A stretch of 64,000 nucleotides of DNA, taken from Chloroflexota bacterium. Lineage in GTDB: Bacteria > Chloroflexota > UBA11872. The stretch is from positions 558,001-622,000 of the forward strand of contig JAPOYR010000011.1 of the NCBI GenBank assembly GCA_026706485.1. Direction: 5' to 3'. Positions 19,057 to 27,514 of the stretch are shown here, in pieces. The notes beneath the pieces are model-generated. The model was not told the origin of the DNA. It saw nothing but the letters and a program-made list of their open reading frames with translations, and searched no databases. The position numbers and the translations under genes were made by a program. Position 1 is the stretch's first letter. The number at the start of each line of letters is the position of its first letter.

Positions 19057-19800
19057 ATGACGGCCAACGATCCGAGCGGGCGAGGCTCAGCCCCCCGACC
19101 GACCTCCGGCGACGCGGAGCCGCCGAATGTCCCCGGAACGATTGAACGGCTTGCGGACATGGGGCCTAGCGCGTCCGAGGCGAAAGGGTCGACGGCTGCT
19201 TCACGAGACCCCGATCGGCCACTGACGCTGGCGGAGACCTGGAGCGACTTCTCGGGGTGGCTGCAGCGCACGCGTTGGCAGCGCCCCATTGCCGCCGTGG
19301 CGCTCCTCGTCGCGGGCGCCCTGGCGTGGGCCGTGATTTCGGCAGTCGTGCCCTGGCCGGAGGGAATCCCGGGAACCGTGCAGCGCGTGCTGGCCATGGA
19401 CGTTGGCTGGGCGCCGCTGCCGATTCCGGACGATCCGCGGCTCGGCGCCGATCTGAGCCTTATGACCGCGGCCTGGGTGGGGGCGCCGTTGGTCTTGAGC
19501 GCGTTCTGGTTCGCGGCGGCGTATCACCTGGATCGCGAGAGTCGCCGGGCGTTCGGCGTGAGCCGCATTCCCGGCGTGCGGCATTCCACCGGCTACACGG
19601 CGATGGCCGTGCTGCTGGTGTTTCCGCTGATGGTGCTCGGCCTCGCCAGCGGCGCCTGGGGCGTGTTCATGCTCGGAACATGGGCCATCGCCTTCGGAGC
19701 CTGGGGACCCGCCGGATTCCTGGTGGCGCTGTTGGCACTCTTTGGGCTGGCGGTGCGACTGGCGAATGCGGCGCTCGACCGTCGGGCAGGGATGTCATAG
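19057..19800 (+). CDS. Hypothetical membrane protein, about four helices
   Basis: 247 residues, no recognised family. The first 65 are hydrophilic and Pro/Ser/Asp-rich, with no signal peptide. Hydrophobic helices follow at roughly 79-97 (PIAAVALLVAGALAWAVI), 135-155, 182-203 and 205-232. The segment between helices 1 and 2 (VPWPEGIPGTVQRVLAMDVG) is probably exposed. TAGAAT 35 bases upstream may be a -10 element. It is read divergently from cysE and shares the intergenic region with the T-box promoter. Composition and codon use look native. Confidence 0.65.
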   Translation: MTANDPSGRGSAPRPTSGDAEPPNVPGTIERLADMGPSASEAKGSTAASRDPDRPLTLAETWSDFSGWLQRTRWQRPIAAVALLVAGALAWAVISAVVPWPEGIPGTVQRVLAMDVGWAPLPIPDDPRLGADLSLMTAAWVGAPLVLSAFWFAAAYHLDRESRRAFGVSRIPGVRHSTGYTAMAVLLVFPLMVLGLASGAWGVFMLGTWAIAFGAWGPAGFLVALLALFGLAVRLANAALDRRAGMS

Positions 19801-19825
19801 CCGGGCGGAGACCCGGCCAACCGCG

Positions 19826-20125
19826 CTATCCCTCGATGGCCGGTCCGAGGACCAGGCGATCGCTTTCGGGATCTTCGACGAGCAAGAACTCTACCGTCGT
19901 ATCGCGCGTCACCATAAGCCGAAGCCGGTCGCCAACGCGCTCACACCCCACGGCCTCTTCGGGTGTGACATCAACTCGACGACATGCATCGGCATATAGG
20001 TCACTGAGTGATACCCGACGTCGTGTGGCCAAAAGCTCTCTCCCCCCCTGCACGGTGCCTGGACGCGAAACTGGCGCCCATTCGAGATTCTGCCCCACCA
20101 TACGCTGCGGCGGCGGCCCACTCAC
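19826..20125 (-). CDS. Small hypothetical protein (weak support)
   Basis: 99 codons. The C-terminal half (VTPEEAVGCERVGDRLRLMV, then TRDTTVEFLLVEDPESDRLV) has the alternating polar/hydrophobic pattern of a small beta protein and an acidic balance unlike random GC-rich frames. The N-terminus is less convincing, so translation may start at the TTG/GTG codons further in. It occupies most of an otherwise empty 500-base gap. No family is recognised. Confidence 0.4.
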   Translation of the reverse strand: MSGPPPQRMVGQNLEWAPVSRPGTVQGGRELLATRRRVSLSDLYADACRRVDVTPEEAVGCERVGDRLRLMVTRDTTVEFLLVEDPESDRLVLGPAIEG

Positions 20126-20300
20126 AACGTTGGGTCACGCATCGATGCGCATCGCCGGGCCAAGCTGTTACAGTATCGCGCGGCTCCGGGCGCGTGTAGA
20201 ATGTCGGCAGCGTTCAGTCGACGTCAGACGTACGTGCCCACCGGGCGTGCGGGGCCGCTGGACGCGGGGGGGCGTTGGGATAGCATTCGCTTGCCCATGA

Positions 20301-21587
20301 ATGGGGGCCTCCTTGAACAGCTTGCGTAGGTATCGGCTGTTCCTCACGTTGCTTGTTGGACCGGCGCTTGTCATCGCCATCATCGTGGTGCTGATCATCA
20401 CCTTGTTCGGCGGCGGCGAGGCGGATACCACGGCCGAAACCACCACGCCAACCGTCACTACATCGCCTGGACCTGGCGACACGCAGCCCACGACAACCAC
20501 CCCGCCAACGCTGCGGGTGCCACCCACCCAGACTCCGGTCATCGTGGACACGCCGACGCCGACGGTGCCGGCCGAGCCGACCGCGACGCCGACGCCCACC
20601 GCGACGCCGACGCCCGCCGGTCCCATCGAGCACACGGTCCAGGCCGATGAAACGCTGTCGGGCATTGCCGATGCGTATGGCGTGGCCTTGGGCGACATCG
20701 TGGCCTTCAACGACTTTGCCAACGCCGAAGTGATCATCTTCGTCGGACAGATCATTGAAATCCCGACCGATCCGAGCCAGCTCGCCGAGCGGCTCGGCGC
20801 GCGACCCGTGGCCGTGACGGGCGTTGTGATTCCAAGCGATGGCCTGAACGTTCGCGACCAGCCCAACACCGCCACCAGCACGGTGCAGTACGTGGCGCGC
20901 GCCGGATCGCAGCTCAACCTGACGGGCGTTTTCGAAGACATCGACGGCATCCGGTGGCATGAGGTCGAGGACGGCAACTGGGTGCAGAGCCAATACCTGG
21001 AGCTGGGCGCCACGGCGGCCCCCCTCCCGGACGCGCCTGCCACCGGCACAGGCACGGGCGCGGCGCTGACCGGGGTTGTGCTTCCCGACGACGGGCTTAA
21101 CGTCCGCAACGAGCCCAACACCACCACCAGCGAGGTGCAGTACGTCGCGCTGGCCGGGGAGCAGCTCAACTTGACGGGAGAGGTTCAGGAGATCAACGGC
21201 ATCCGGTGGCACGAGCTCGATGACGGGAACTGGGTGCAGGGCCAGTACCTCGAACTCGGGGGTACGGCTGCTCCGGCCCCGGCGACCACACCGGCGCCCG
21301 CAGAGACCGCCGCCCCGACGCCAACCGCCGCCGCTACGGCGGCTGCCACCGAACCACCGAGCGATGATGAACTCACGGCTGTGGTGGTGCCTGAAGGCGG
21401 ACTGAACGTGCGCACGGAACCGCGTGTCCCCAACGTTCAGGCGGGCGAGGCCGACAATACGGCCTACGTCGCGCCCGCTAGATCGCGCCTGCAGATGACC
21501 GGCGAGAACACGGTCGTCGACGGCGTGACTTGGTGGGAACTCGACGACGGGAACTGGGTCCAAGGCCAGTATCTCCGCTTCGGCTAG
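20301..21587 (+). CDS. LysM and triple SH3-like domain cell-envelope protein
   Basis: 428 residues. An N-terminal helix (RLFLTLLVGPALVIAIIVVL) anchors the protein. A Thr/Pro/Ala linker follows, then one LysM domain (HTVQADETLSGIADAYGV, ending near EIPTDPSQLAER), which binds peptidoglycan or chitin-like glycan. Three bacterial SH3 repeats then share VxxxDGLNVRxxPN, HEVEDGNWVQSQYLELG and close variants, at about 173-237, 252-317 and 352-427, separated by further Ala/Pro/Thr linkers. The second and third linkers are low-complexity and probably extended. TAGCAT 15 bases before the ATG could be the -10 box. It probably attaches to the cell wall. Confidence 0.88.
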   Translation: MGASLNSLRRYRLFLTLLVGPALVIAIIVVLIITLFGGGEADTTAETTTPTVTTSPGPGDTQPTTTTPPTLRVPPTQTPVIVDTPTPTVPAEPTATPTPTATPTPAGPIEHTVQADETLSGIADAYGVALGDIVAFNDFANAEVIIFVGQIIEIPTDPSQLAERLGARPVAVTGVVIPSDGLNVRDQPNTATSTVQYVARAGSQLNLTGVFEDIDGIRWHEVEDGNWVQSQYLELGATAAPLPDAPATGTGTGAALTGVVLPDDGLNVRNEPNTTTSEVQYVALAGEQLNLTGEVQEINGIRWHELDDGNWVQGQYLELGGTAAPAPATTPAPAETAAPTPTAAATAAATEPPSDDELTAVVVPEGGLNVRTEPRVPNVQAGEADNTAYVAPARSRLQMTGENTVVDGVTWWELDDGNWVQGQYLRFG

Positions 21588-21664
21588 CTACGCAGGCGCC
21601 GACGGTACTCCCGGCGTCGCGGTGACGTCGGGCTTCGCCTAGGGTCGAACGCTGGCGTGCCGAC

Positions 21665-22681
21665 TCACCGGCCGCGCAGCCACCGATCCATGAATTCCAG
21701 GGGCGCCTCGGGCAGGAGCTCGTGGCCGCCGTCGAACTCGTCGCGGGCGAGGCGATCATTCGCGCCTGCCGCCGCGTAGATGTCCGCAAGATGGGCGTGG
21801 GCCTGCCGCGACGCCTCGATGGCGAAGCCGCGATCGGACCGCCCCGCCTGGATGAGCAGCGGCCGCGGGGCGATGCAGCCGTGGATGTCGGGCACGTCGG
21901 CCACGGCATAGATGCCGGGGAGAAACTGAGAGCCGCAGAAGTTGCCGGCGTCGAGGGCGTAGGAGCGGAACGTGGTGAGGTAGCCGCTCACCACCACGGC
22001 CACCGGGCGCTCGTCGAGCGCCGCCAGATACATCGCGCGGGTGCCGCCGAAGGAAAGACCGGCAACTCCGATGCGGCTGGCATCCACCTCGGGCCGGGCT
22101 TGGAGGACATCCAGGGCGCGCTGGTCGTCCCAAAGGGCCAGCGCCATGATGTTGCGCCCGAAGAGGGCCAGCTTGAGAAAGTTGATGTTGCAGCCGTCGC
22201 GACCGCCGTAGCGGCGGAATCCCTCGGCACGCTCGCCGAATCCCGGCGCGTCGGGAGCCAGCACCACGAAACCGCGCTGCGCGAAGCGCGTGGCATTGGC
22301 GTGGTAGATGCCCGGCGTGACGAGGTCGCCCTTGCCTGCGCCGTGGCCGTGCAGCGCGAGGACGGCCGGCGCCGGACGGTCGGCGTCGACACCCTCGGGC
22401 ACGAGCAGAAGTGCCGGCACGTCAACATCCGCGGCGGAGCGGAAGACGAGCCGCGTCTGCACGTAGCCGCTGCCGAGCGTGCGCTCAAGCTCCACGGGAT
22501 CGGGATCGACCGGGGTCGGCAGCGGTCCGAGTAGAGCCGCGATGGCTTCTCGCAGGCTTTCGCGCCATGTCGCAAAGTCAATGCCGGGTCGGAAGGCGTG
22601 GCTGGGCCGGTGCATGTCATCCAGGCGCATGACCTGGTCGTCAAACGCGAATTCCCACGCTCGCGGCGCCGACGCACTCAT
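21665..22681 (-). CDS. Alpha/beta hydrolase (acetyl xylan esterase/dienelactone hydrolase-like)
   Basis: 338 residues from ATG 22681, which overlaps the stop of the preceding isomerase gene (ATGA) and is preferred over an ATG 57 bases upstream. The nucleophile elbow is GLSFGG, with oxyanion-hole residues in LALHGHGAGKGD. The catalytic Asp/His candidates lie in IQAGRSDRGFAI and FDGGHELLPEAPLEF near the C-terminus. No signal peptide, so it is cytoplasmic. Coupled with a sugar isomerase, it may hydrolyse an acylated sugar or a xenobiotic ester; the substrate is not shown. Confidence 0.85.
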   Translation of the reverse strand: MSASAPRAWEFAFDDQVMRLDDMHRPSHAFRPGIDFATWRESLREAIAALLGPLPTPVDPDPVELERTLGSGYVQTRLVFRSAADVDVPALLLVPEGVDADRPAPAVLALHGHGAGKGDLVTPGIYHANATRFAQRGFVVLAPDAPGFGERAEGFRRYGGRDGCNINFLKLALFGRNIMALALWDDQRALDVLQARPEVDASRIGVAGLSFGGTRAMYLAALDERPVAVVVSGYLTTFRSYALDAGNFCGSQFLPGIYAVADVPDIHGCIAPRPLLIQAGRSDRGFAIEASRQAHAHLADIYAAAGANDRLARDEFDGGHELLPEAPLEFMDRWLRGR

Positions 22682-23460
22682 CGGCGGAGATGCGCACGAA
22701 GGTAGGCCAGCGCCTGCGGCGCCTGGCGACTGATGCATTCAAATCGCTTGCCGTTGTCTTCAATGCTCACGCGGCCGGAGTAGTTCACGGCCGTCAGCGC
22801 CCGAAGAAACTCGGGCAGGCCGGCATCCGTGGACTGGGGCGGGGAGCCGGGAAGGGGCGGGACCGGCACATGGACGTGGCGCAGTCGATCGCGTGCCTCG
22901 GCCAGATTGGTGAGAGGCTCCCGCTCCTTTTCCATGTGCCACCAGTCGGCCAGCGCCGCCACCCGGGAGATTCCGGATTGGCGGGCCACGACCGCCGCCT
23001 CGAGGACGGTGTTGATGTTGTCGCAGACCCCGCGCCAGAGCGGCTCGATGACGATGTCCAGGTCGTAGGGCGCCGCGGCGTCGGCGGCCAAGGACAGGAA
23101 TTCGAGAATCTGGCCGGGCACCCGGTGCCGGTCGTAGTCGGACGGCGTGGTGCGGGCCGGTCCGCTGCCGAAGACCACCACGCGGGTTCCCAACTCGGCC
23201 ATGCGTCCCATGGCCGTGTCCACGTAGGCACGCAGGGCCGGAAGGTCGCGCTTGGGCCCGACGACCGGGTGGTGCGCCGGCACGAACACATTGAAAGCCT
23301 CGGCCGGCAGTCCCGCATCCTGGATGCGCCGGCGGATCGGCGCGTAGACCGTCTCGTCGTCGTCGGGAACCAGGTCCACCACGCGGGGCTCGACGTAGGC
23401 GAAGCCCGCATCCCGCACCGCATCCAGCGCGTCAAGCGACGCGCAGCACCCAAGCCGCAT
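22678..23460 (-). CDS. Sugar phosphate isomerase/epimerase (xylose isomerase-like TIM barrel)
   Basis: 260 residues with the AP-endonuclease-2/xylose-isomerase-like TIM barrel. The start MRLGCCASLDALDAVRDAGF, the metal-ligand stretches LDIVIEPLW, RVAALADWWHM and RHVHVPVPP, and the final GRVSIEDNGKRFE occur in the usual order. Such enzymes isomerise or epimerise sugars or inositols with a divalent metal. Upstream partner of the esterase (ATGA overlap). It is read divergently from the Nudix gene 92 bases away. The exact substrate is unknown. Confidence 0.85.
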   Translation of the reverse strand: MRLGCCASLDALDAVRDAGFAYVEPRVVDLVPDDDETVYAPIRRRIQDAGLPAEAFNVFVPAHHPVVGPKRDLPALRAYVDTAMGRMAELGTRVVVFGSGPARTTPSDYDRHRVPGQILEFLSLAADAAAPYDLDIVIEPLWRGVCDNINTVLEAAVVARQSGISRVAALADWWHMEKEREPLTNLAEARDRLRHVHVPVPPLPGSPPQSTDAGLPEFLRALTAVNYSGRVSIEDNGKRFECISRQAPQALAYLRAHLRR

Positions 23461-23552
23461 GCCACCACCGCCTCACGCCGCCGCGGACGATTCCGGTTCG
23501 CAAACGCTAGAGTGCCACGAGCCCCAGGACCGCTACCGCCCGGAGTTGCCGA

Positions 23553-24254
23553 ATGGCCTCGAATCCTGCGTCCGGAGCGTCCGAGGACGACGAACAGCTC
23601 GCGGTGACCCACCCCGATGGGACCCCGACCGGCGTCGTCAAGTCGCGAGCCGCCATACACATAGACGGCGACTGGCACCGCACGCGCACCGTGTGGGCGC
23701 TGCTGCCGCCGTCGGGCGACGCAGGCCCGATGCTGGTGCTGCAGCAGCGCGGGCCGTTCAAGGCATCCTGGCCGAACCGTCTGGACGCGAGCTCGGCCGG
23801 TCACCTGCGGGTTGGCGACCCCGACCCATGGCGCGAGGCCGAGGAGGAGCTCGGTCGGCGACCCGCCGCGGGCGAGGTGCTGTCGCTGGGCGAGCGCCAG
23901 AGCGGGGCACGGCTCCCCAACGGACAGATCGATCTCGAGGTCCAAGAGCTATGGCTCTGGCGCTGCCCCTACGATCTGCTCGAGCTTTCCCCGCCCTATC
24001 CTGAAGTGGCGGCGCTGCTGGCAGTGGACCCGGACGCCCTGCGGCAGCTGGCCGGGGGTGAAGTCGGGCGCATTCCGGCGATGGTCCGGCGACCCGGCGC
24101 GTCCCACGTTGAGGCCGGATACGCCGACGCGCACCAACTGATTCCGGGCGAAGAGCCTTACATCCAGCAGGTGGGCGAGATCACGCTGCGCCTATTGGCG
24201 GGCCAGCGTTGGTCGCCGCTGGCCGTGGATCCGGAAGCTGAGTTCGAGGTCTAG
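23553..24254 (+). CDS. Nudix hydrolase with shortened Nudix box
   Basis: 233 residues. The region SSAGHLRVGDPDPWREAEEELG (about 81-102) is a Nudix box in which the spacing between the first Gly and REAEEELG is three residues shorter than the consensus GX5EX7REUXEEXGU, and the first Glu is replaced by Asp. REAEEELG itself, which binds the metal, is intact. The preceding strands (HRTRTVWALLPP, MLVLQQRG) are typical of the isopentenyl-diphosphate-isomerase/MutT-like branch that begins with a substrate-release domain. It likely cleaves a nucleoside diphosphate-linked compound. Confidence 0.82.
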   Translation: MASNPASGASEDDEQLAVTHPDGTPTGVVKSRAAIHIDGDWHRTRTVWALLPPSGDAGPMLVLQQRGPFKASWPNRLDASSAGHLRVGDPDPWREAEEELGRRPAAGEVLSLGERQSGARLPNGQIDLEVQELWLWRCPYDLLELSPPYPEVAALLAVDPDALRQLAGGEVGRIPAMVRRPGASHVEAGYADAHQLIPGEEPYIQQVGEITLRLLAGQRWSPLAVDPEAEFEV

Positions 24255-24295
24255 CGTCGGCGTAGACCCACCCCGTCGTCCGCAACGGCGCGTCG

Positions 24296-24796
24296 TCAGC
24301 GCCGCCTGATGACGAGGAATGCGCCGAAGGCGATGAGGATGACCGGCCACAGCCGCCACGAATCGAACTGCGCCAGGAGACCGAGCGAATCCAGCAGCGC
24401 GAGCACACCAATGACCACCAACGCGAGCCCGACGAATGCCGCACCGCCCAGGCGGCTGCTCCGGCCATCCGACTGGCGTTCAGGCGCGTAGGGCCGATAC
24501 GTCTGCGCGGCGCCGGGAGCCGCGGTCTCGGATGCCTGCTGCGGCGCGTTGCCGGCGGCGGGTTCGTCATCCGCTCCAACGGGGCCAGGCTCGATTCCAG
24601 GCGCGGGCACAGCGCCTGTGGGCACGACGACCACCATGACGAAATAGATGATGACGGCGACCCCGCCGGTGAAAATCGCGAGGAGCACCCAGAGCAGGCG
24701 CATGAGCGTGGGATCAACGTCGAAGTAGTCCGCCATGCCGCCCGAGAGTCCGGTAAGCAGGCGATCCTGCTCGCTGCGATACAAGCGACGCTGCAT
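24296..24796 (-). CDS. PspC-domain membrane protein with LiaI/LiaF-like C-terminus
   Basis: 166 residues. The first 60 (RRLYRSEQDRLLTGLSGGMA, then DYFDVDPTLMRLLWVLLAIF) are a PspC domain: an amphipathic start and one to two helices. A Pro/Ala/Glu linker follows, then two close helices with ALLDSLGLL and WPVILIAFGAFLVIRRR, the pattern of LiaI/LiaF transmembrane domains. These families sense or buffer membrane stress. It stands alone and divergent from the pseudouridine synthase gene. No PspA partner is present in the window. Confidence 0.87.
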   Translation of the reverse strand: MQRRLYRSEQDRLLTGLSGGMADYFDVDPTLMRLLWVLLAIFTGGVAVIIYFVMVVVVPTGAVPAPGIEPGPVGADDEPAAGNAPQQASETAAPGAAQTYRPYAPERQSDGRSSRLGGAAFVGLALVVIGVLALLDSLGLLAQFDSWRLWPVILIAFGAFLVIRRR

Positions 24797-24853
24797 GGCG
24801 AGGTCCTCCGCGCGCGTATGCTCCGCAGGTCACTCTAAATCCGGAGACGGCGT

Positions 24854-25663
24854 TTGTCACCGCGCACCAGCCAGTCGCCAGCGTTCGACGCCGATCGCGA
24901 CGAACGACCGGACAGCCGCGGTTTGCGGTTGCAAGTGTTTCTCGCGCGAGCGGGGCGCGGGTCGCGGCGAACGATGGAGCAGGCGATCCGCGGCGGGCGG
25001 GTGGCCGTCGACGGCCAGACTGTGACGACGCTCGGGGTTCGAGTTGATCCTGAGAAGCAGGACGTTCGGTTGGACGGGAAGCGGGTTGCACCGAATCGAC
25101 AACCGGGAACCGTCATCGTGCTGCACAAGCCGCCGCGGGTGCTCACCACCACGCACGATCCGCAGGGCCGGCCAACGGTGCTGCACTTGTTGCCCAGAGC
25201 ACTGCGTCGCGATCGGCTCTATCCGGTCGGTCGGCTCGACTTCGCCTCCGAGGGCCTGGTGCTGTTGACCAACGACGGCGATCTGGCGTTTCAGCTCATG
25301 CACCCGCGCTTCGGCCACGAGCGCGAATATGTGGTGACGGTCCGCGGACCCGAACCGCCCGACCTCGCCCGGCGGCTCACCGAGGGCGTCGACATTGGCG
25401 ACCGGCGGCCGGCCCGCGCCCTACGTGCCCGGCGCGTGAGTAACGGCTGGCAGGTGGTGCTTGCCGAGGGCCGCAAGCGGCAGCTGCGGCGAATGTTCGA
25501 GGCGGTGGGGATGCGCGTCACCCGGCTGCAGCGGGTGCGTATCGGCTCGGTGGTCCTCGGGGCCTTGGCGCCAGGAGCGGCGCGACAGCTGGCCACCGAC
25601 GAGCTAGAGGCACTGCGCCGAGAGATCGACCAAGCTTCCGACGGCTCCGGTCAGGGAGGCTAG
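24854..25663 (+). CDS. rRNA pseudouridine synthase, RluB/RsuA type
   Basis: 269 residues from TTG 24854. An S4 RNA-binding domain (LQVFLARAGRGSRRTMEQAI to about residue 75) is followed by the catalytic domain with GRLDFASEGLVLLTNDG, whose Asp is the nucleophile, and then REYVVTVRG, EGRKRQLRRMF and VTRLQRVRIG. It should isomerise a specific uridine in 23S or 16S rRNA. The Arg-rich first 20 residues are unconserved in appearance. GGAGA lies about 6 bases before the TTG. Its 3' end overlaps by 4 bases the convergent membrane-protein gene. Confidence 0.9.
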   Translation: MSPRTSQSPAFDADRDERPDSRGLRLQVFLARAGRGSRRTMEQAIRGGRVAVDGQTVTTLGVRVDPEKQDVRLDGKRVAPNRQPGTVIVLHKPPRVLTTTHDPQGRPTVLHLLPRALRRDRLYPVGRLDFASEGLVLLTNDGDLAFQLMHPRFGHEREYVVTVRGPEPPDLARRLTEGVDIGDRRPARALRARRVSNGWQVVLAEGRKRQLRRMFEAVGMRVTRLQRVRIGSVVLGALAPGAARQLATDELEALRREIDQASDGSGQGG

Positions 25664-26079
25664 GCACTCTCCGCGGGGCGCACGTTGGAGCGCCTCCGCT
25701 GGACGAGGACGGTGACGCCGAACGCGATCCAGGCTGGGAGCGAGAGGACCAGCGGGTAGAGCACGATGCCGACCGGGCCGAACAGCCCGCCGATCACCGC
25801 CCCGTAGACCGTCAGCGGGGCCAGCACGACGCCGCACACGTAGGCCAAGGCTCGCACCCGCCGATGCATGAAGGTCACGGCCAGGGTGAGCGGAAACGCG
25901 GCGATCCAGGCGAACACGACCATCAGCCCGATCATGGCGACGGCAATCGGCAGGCCCGCCCCTTCCTGACCCGGCGCAATGGTGGCGAACCGGATGGCCG
26001 ATATCACTAGAATCGCGAGCGGAAGCCAGAGCGGAAGAATCAGCAGTTGGGATGTGCGTCGGAGCCTTGACCAGCGCAT
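25660..26079 (-). CDS. Hypothetical four-helix membrane protein
   Basis: 139 residues, basic at both ends and hydrophobic throughout: helices at about 10-30 (LLILPLWLPLAILVISAI), 44-70, 79-105 and 105-128. No family motif is recognised. It converges tail to tail with the pseudouridine synthase gene, and the start ATG 26079 gives a typical positive-inside N-terminus (MRWSRLRR). Confidence 0.65.
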   Translation of the reverse strand: MRWSRLRRTSQLLILPLWLPLAILVISAIRFATIAPGQEGAGLPIAVAMIGLMVVFAWIAAFPLTLAVTFMHRRVRALAYVCGVVLAPLTVYGAVIGGLFGPVGIVLYPLVLSLPAWIAFGVTVLVQRRRSNVRPAESA

Positions 26080-26284
26080 GCACCCACCATCGCGCCACGC
26101 CTGTGGAGCATTCTATCGCCGGCCGTGCGCGGCTCGACCGTGAGGTTTTTTACCCAAGCATTGGCGCCCGGCGTGGGCTACCCGGCAAGGTATGCGTCGG
26201 CACATGCGCTCCGGCAGGTAGGCTAGGCCGCCGAGGTGCCCGCCGTGCGTTGGCGGCGGCGAGGAAGTAGGGCGAGGAGTCCGC

Positions 26285-27094
26285 GTGGAGACGCAGACGG
26301 AGTACGTAGCAGCTCTGGGACAGATCATCCTGTTCGACCTGATCCTCAGCGGCGACAACGCCGTGGTGATCGGGGTGGTGGCCAGCCGGCTGCGGGGGCG
26401 GCAACGGCGACTGGCCATTCTCTTCGGCGCGGGCGGCGCGGTGGTGTTGCGGATTGCGTTCGCGTCCATCGCCACCCTGCTGCTGCAGTTACCGATTATC
26501 TCGCTGGTCGGCGGGCTGGCGCTGTTTTGGGTGGGCTGGCGCCTGCTCGCTCCTCACGGGGACGACGAGCACCACGAAGCGGCGACGACCTTCTGGCAGG
26601 CGCTGCGACTGATCATCCTGGCGGACGTGGTGATGAGTCTGGACAACGTGTTGACCATCGCCGGCGCGGCCCACGGGGACATCTCGCTGCTTGTGATCGG
26701 GTTGGCGCTCTCCATTCCGCTGCTGTTCGTGGGCGCGGGCCTGATCGCGTTCGCCACCGAGCGGCTGCCGCTGATCATCTACGTGGGAAGCGCGCTGATC
26801 TTCCGCATCGCGCTTGTGCTGATTCTGGAGGACTCGGCCTGGCACGGGGGAATCGATGTGGACTCGATCGGGCAACGGATCGTCCTGACCTGGGATGAGG
26901 CCATGCATGGCCACTTGGCGCCCAATGTGGTGCTCGAACATGTGGCTCCATGGCTGGCCGCCCTGGCCGGTCCGGCGCTCTATGTGCTCCTGGCGCGGTG
27001 GCGGCGACGGCCCGTGATGCCGCTTTGGGCTCGCTCGTCGGCCGAGACCGATGCGCCGGACGAGCCGCCGCACGCGCCGGCGGGCGAGGCGTGA
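26285..27094 (+). CDS. TerC family integral membrane protein
   Basis: 269 residues from GTG 26285, with GCGAGGAG upstream. LILSGDNAVVIGVV near residue 20 and VVMSLDNVLTIAGAAHG near 120 are the paired Asp/Asn motifs of the TerC/YjbE family; seven or so helices are evident. Family members are implicated in metal-ion (often manganese) export linked to exported-protein metalation, and in tellurite resistance. The last 40 residues are hydrophilic and cytoplasmic. I looked upstream for a yybP-ykoY manganese riboswitch, a frequent companion, and could not support one. Confidence 0.9.
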   Translation: METQTEYVAALGQIILFDLILSGDNAVVIGVVASRLRGRQRRLAILFGAGGAVVLRIAFASIATLLLQLPIISLVGGLALFWVGWRLLAPHGDDEHHEAATTFWQALRLIILADVVMSLDNVLTIAGAAHGDISLLVIGLALSIPLLFVGAGLIAFATERLPLIIYVGSALIFRIALVLILEDSAWHGGIDVDSIGQRIVLTWDEAMHGHLAPNVVLEHVAPWLAALAGPALYVLLARWRRRPVMPLWARSSAETDAPDEPPHAPAGEA

Positions 27095-27130
27095 GACTAT
27101 GGACCGGCGCTGCGTGAGGAGGTCCGACTG

Positions 27131-27514
27131 ATGGCTCAACTGCTGCACACCCGCATCCGCGTCAGCGACCTTGACCGTTCGATTCGGTTCTACGAGGACT
27201 TCCTAGGCTTCAGAGTCATCAGCCGGTCGGATCGATCGCCTTCCGGCAACCACATCGTGCACCTGGAGTTGCCGGGCAACGCGCACACGATCGAGTTCAC
27301 CTGGTCCGAGGACTACGAGCTCAACGTTCCCGAAGACCTGATGCACTTCGCCATCGGCGTGCCCGACCTGATCGCGTTTTGCGACGACCTGGAGCGCCGC
27401 GGGATCGAAATCTGGCCCGACGGCTGGCGGGAGAAGTTTCCGCTGGGGCGCAAGATGGCGTTCATCGACGATCCGGACGGATACGAGATCGAGCTGCTGG
27501 AGCGCGCGGAATGA
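27131..27514 (+). CDS. VOC-family protein (glyoxalase I-like)
   Basis: 127 residues, one pair of beta-alpha-beta-beta-beta modules. TRIRVSDLDRSIRFYEDFLG at the start supplies the first metal-ligand site (H9 in LLHTRIRV), and FIDDPDGYEIELLER at the end supplies the Glu ligand. Lactoylglutathione lyase-like in sequence. AGGAGG lies 5 bases before the ATG at 27131. Its stop overlaps the ATG of the HTH-hydrolase gene (ATGA), so the two are co-translated. Confidence 0.88.
   Translation: MAQLLHTRIRVSDLDRSIRFYEDFLGFRVISRSDRSPSGNHIVHLELPGNAHTIEFTWSEDYELNVPEDLMHFAIGVPDLIAFCDDLERRGIEIWPDGWREKFPLGRKMAFIDDPDGYEIELLERAE

Noticed and set aside
26100..26284. yybP-ykoY manganese riboswitch before the TerC gene
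   Set aside because: TerC genes often have it, but I could not find the conserved loops at the expected spacing. GGGCTACCC near 26173 is too little.
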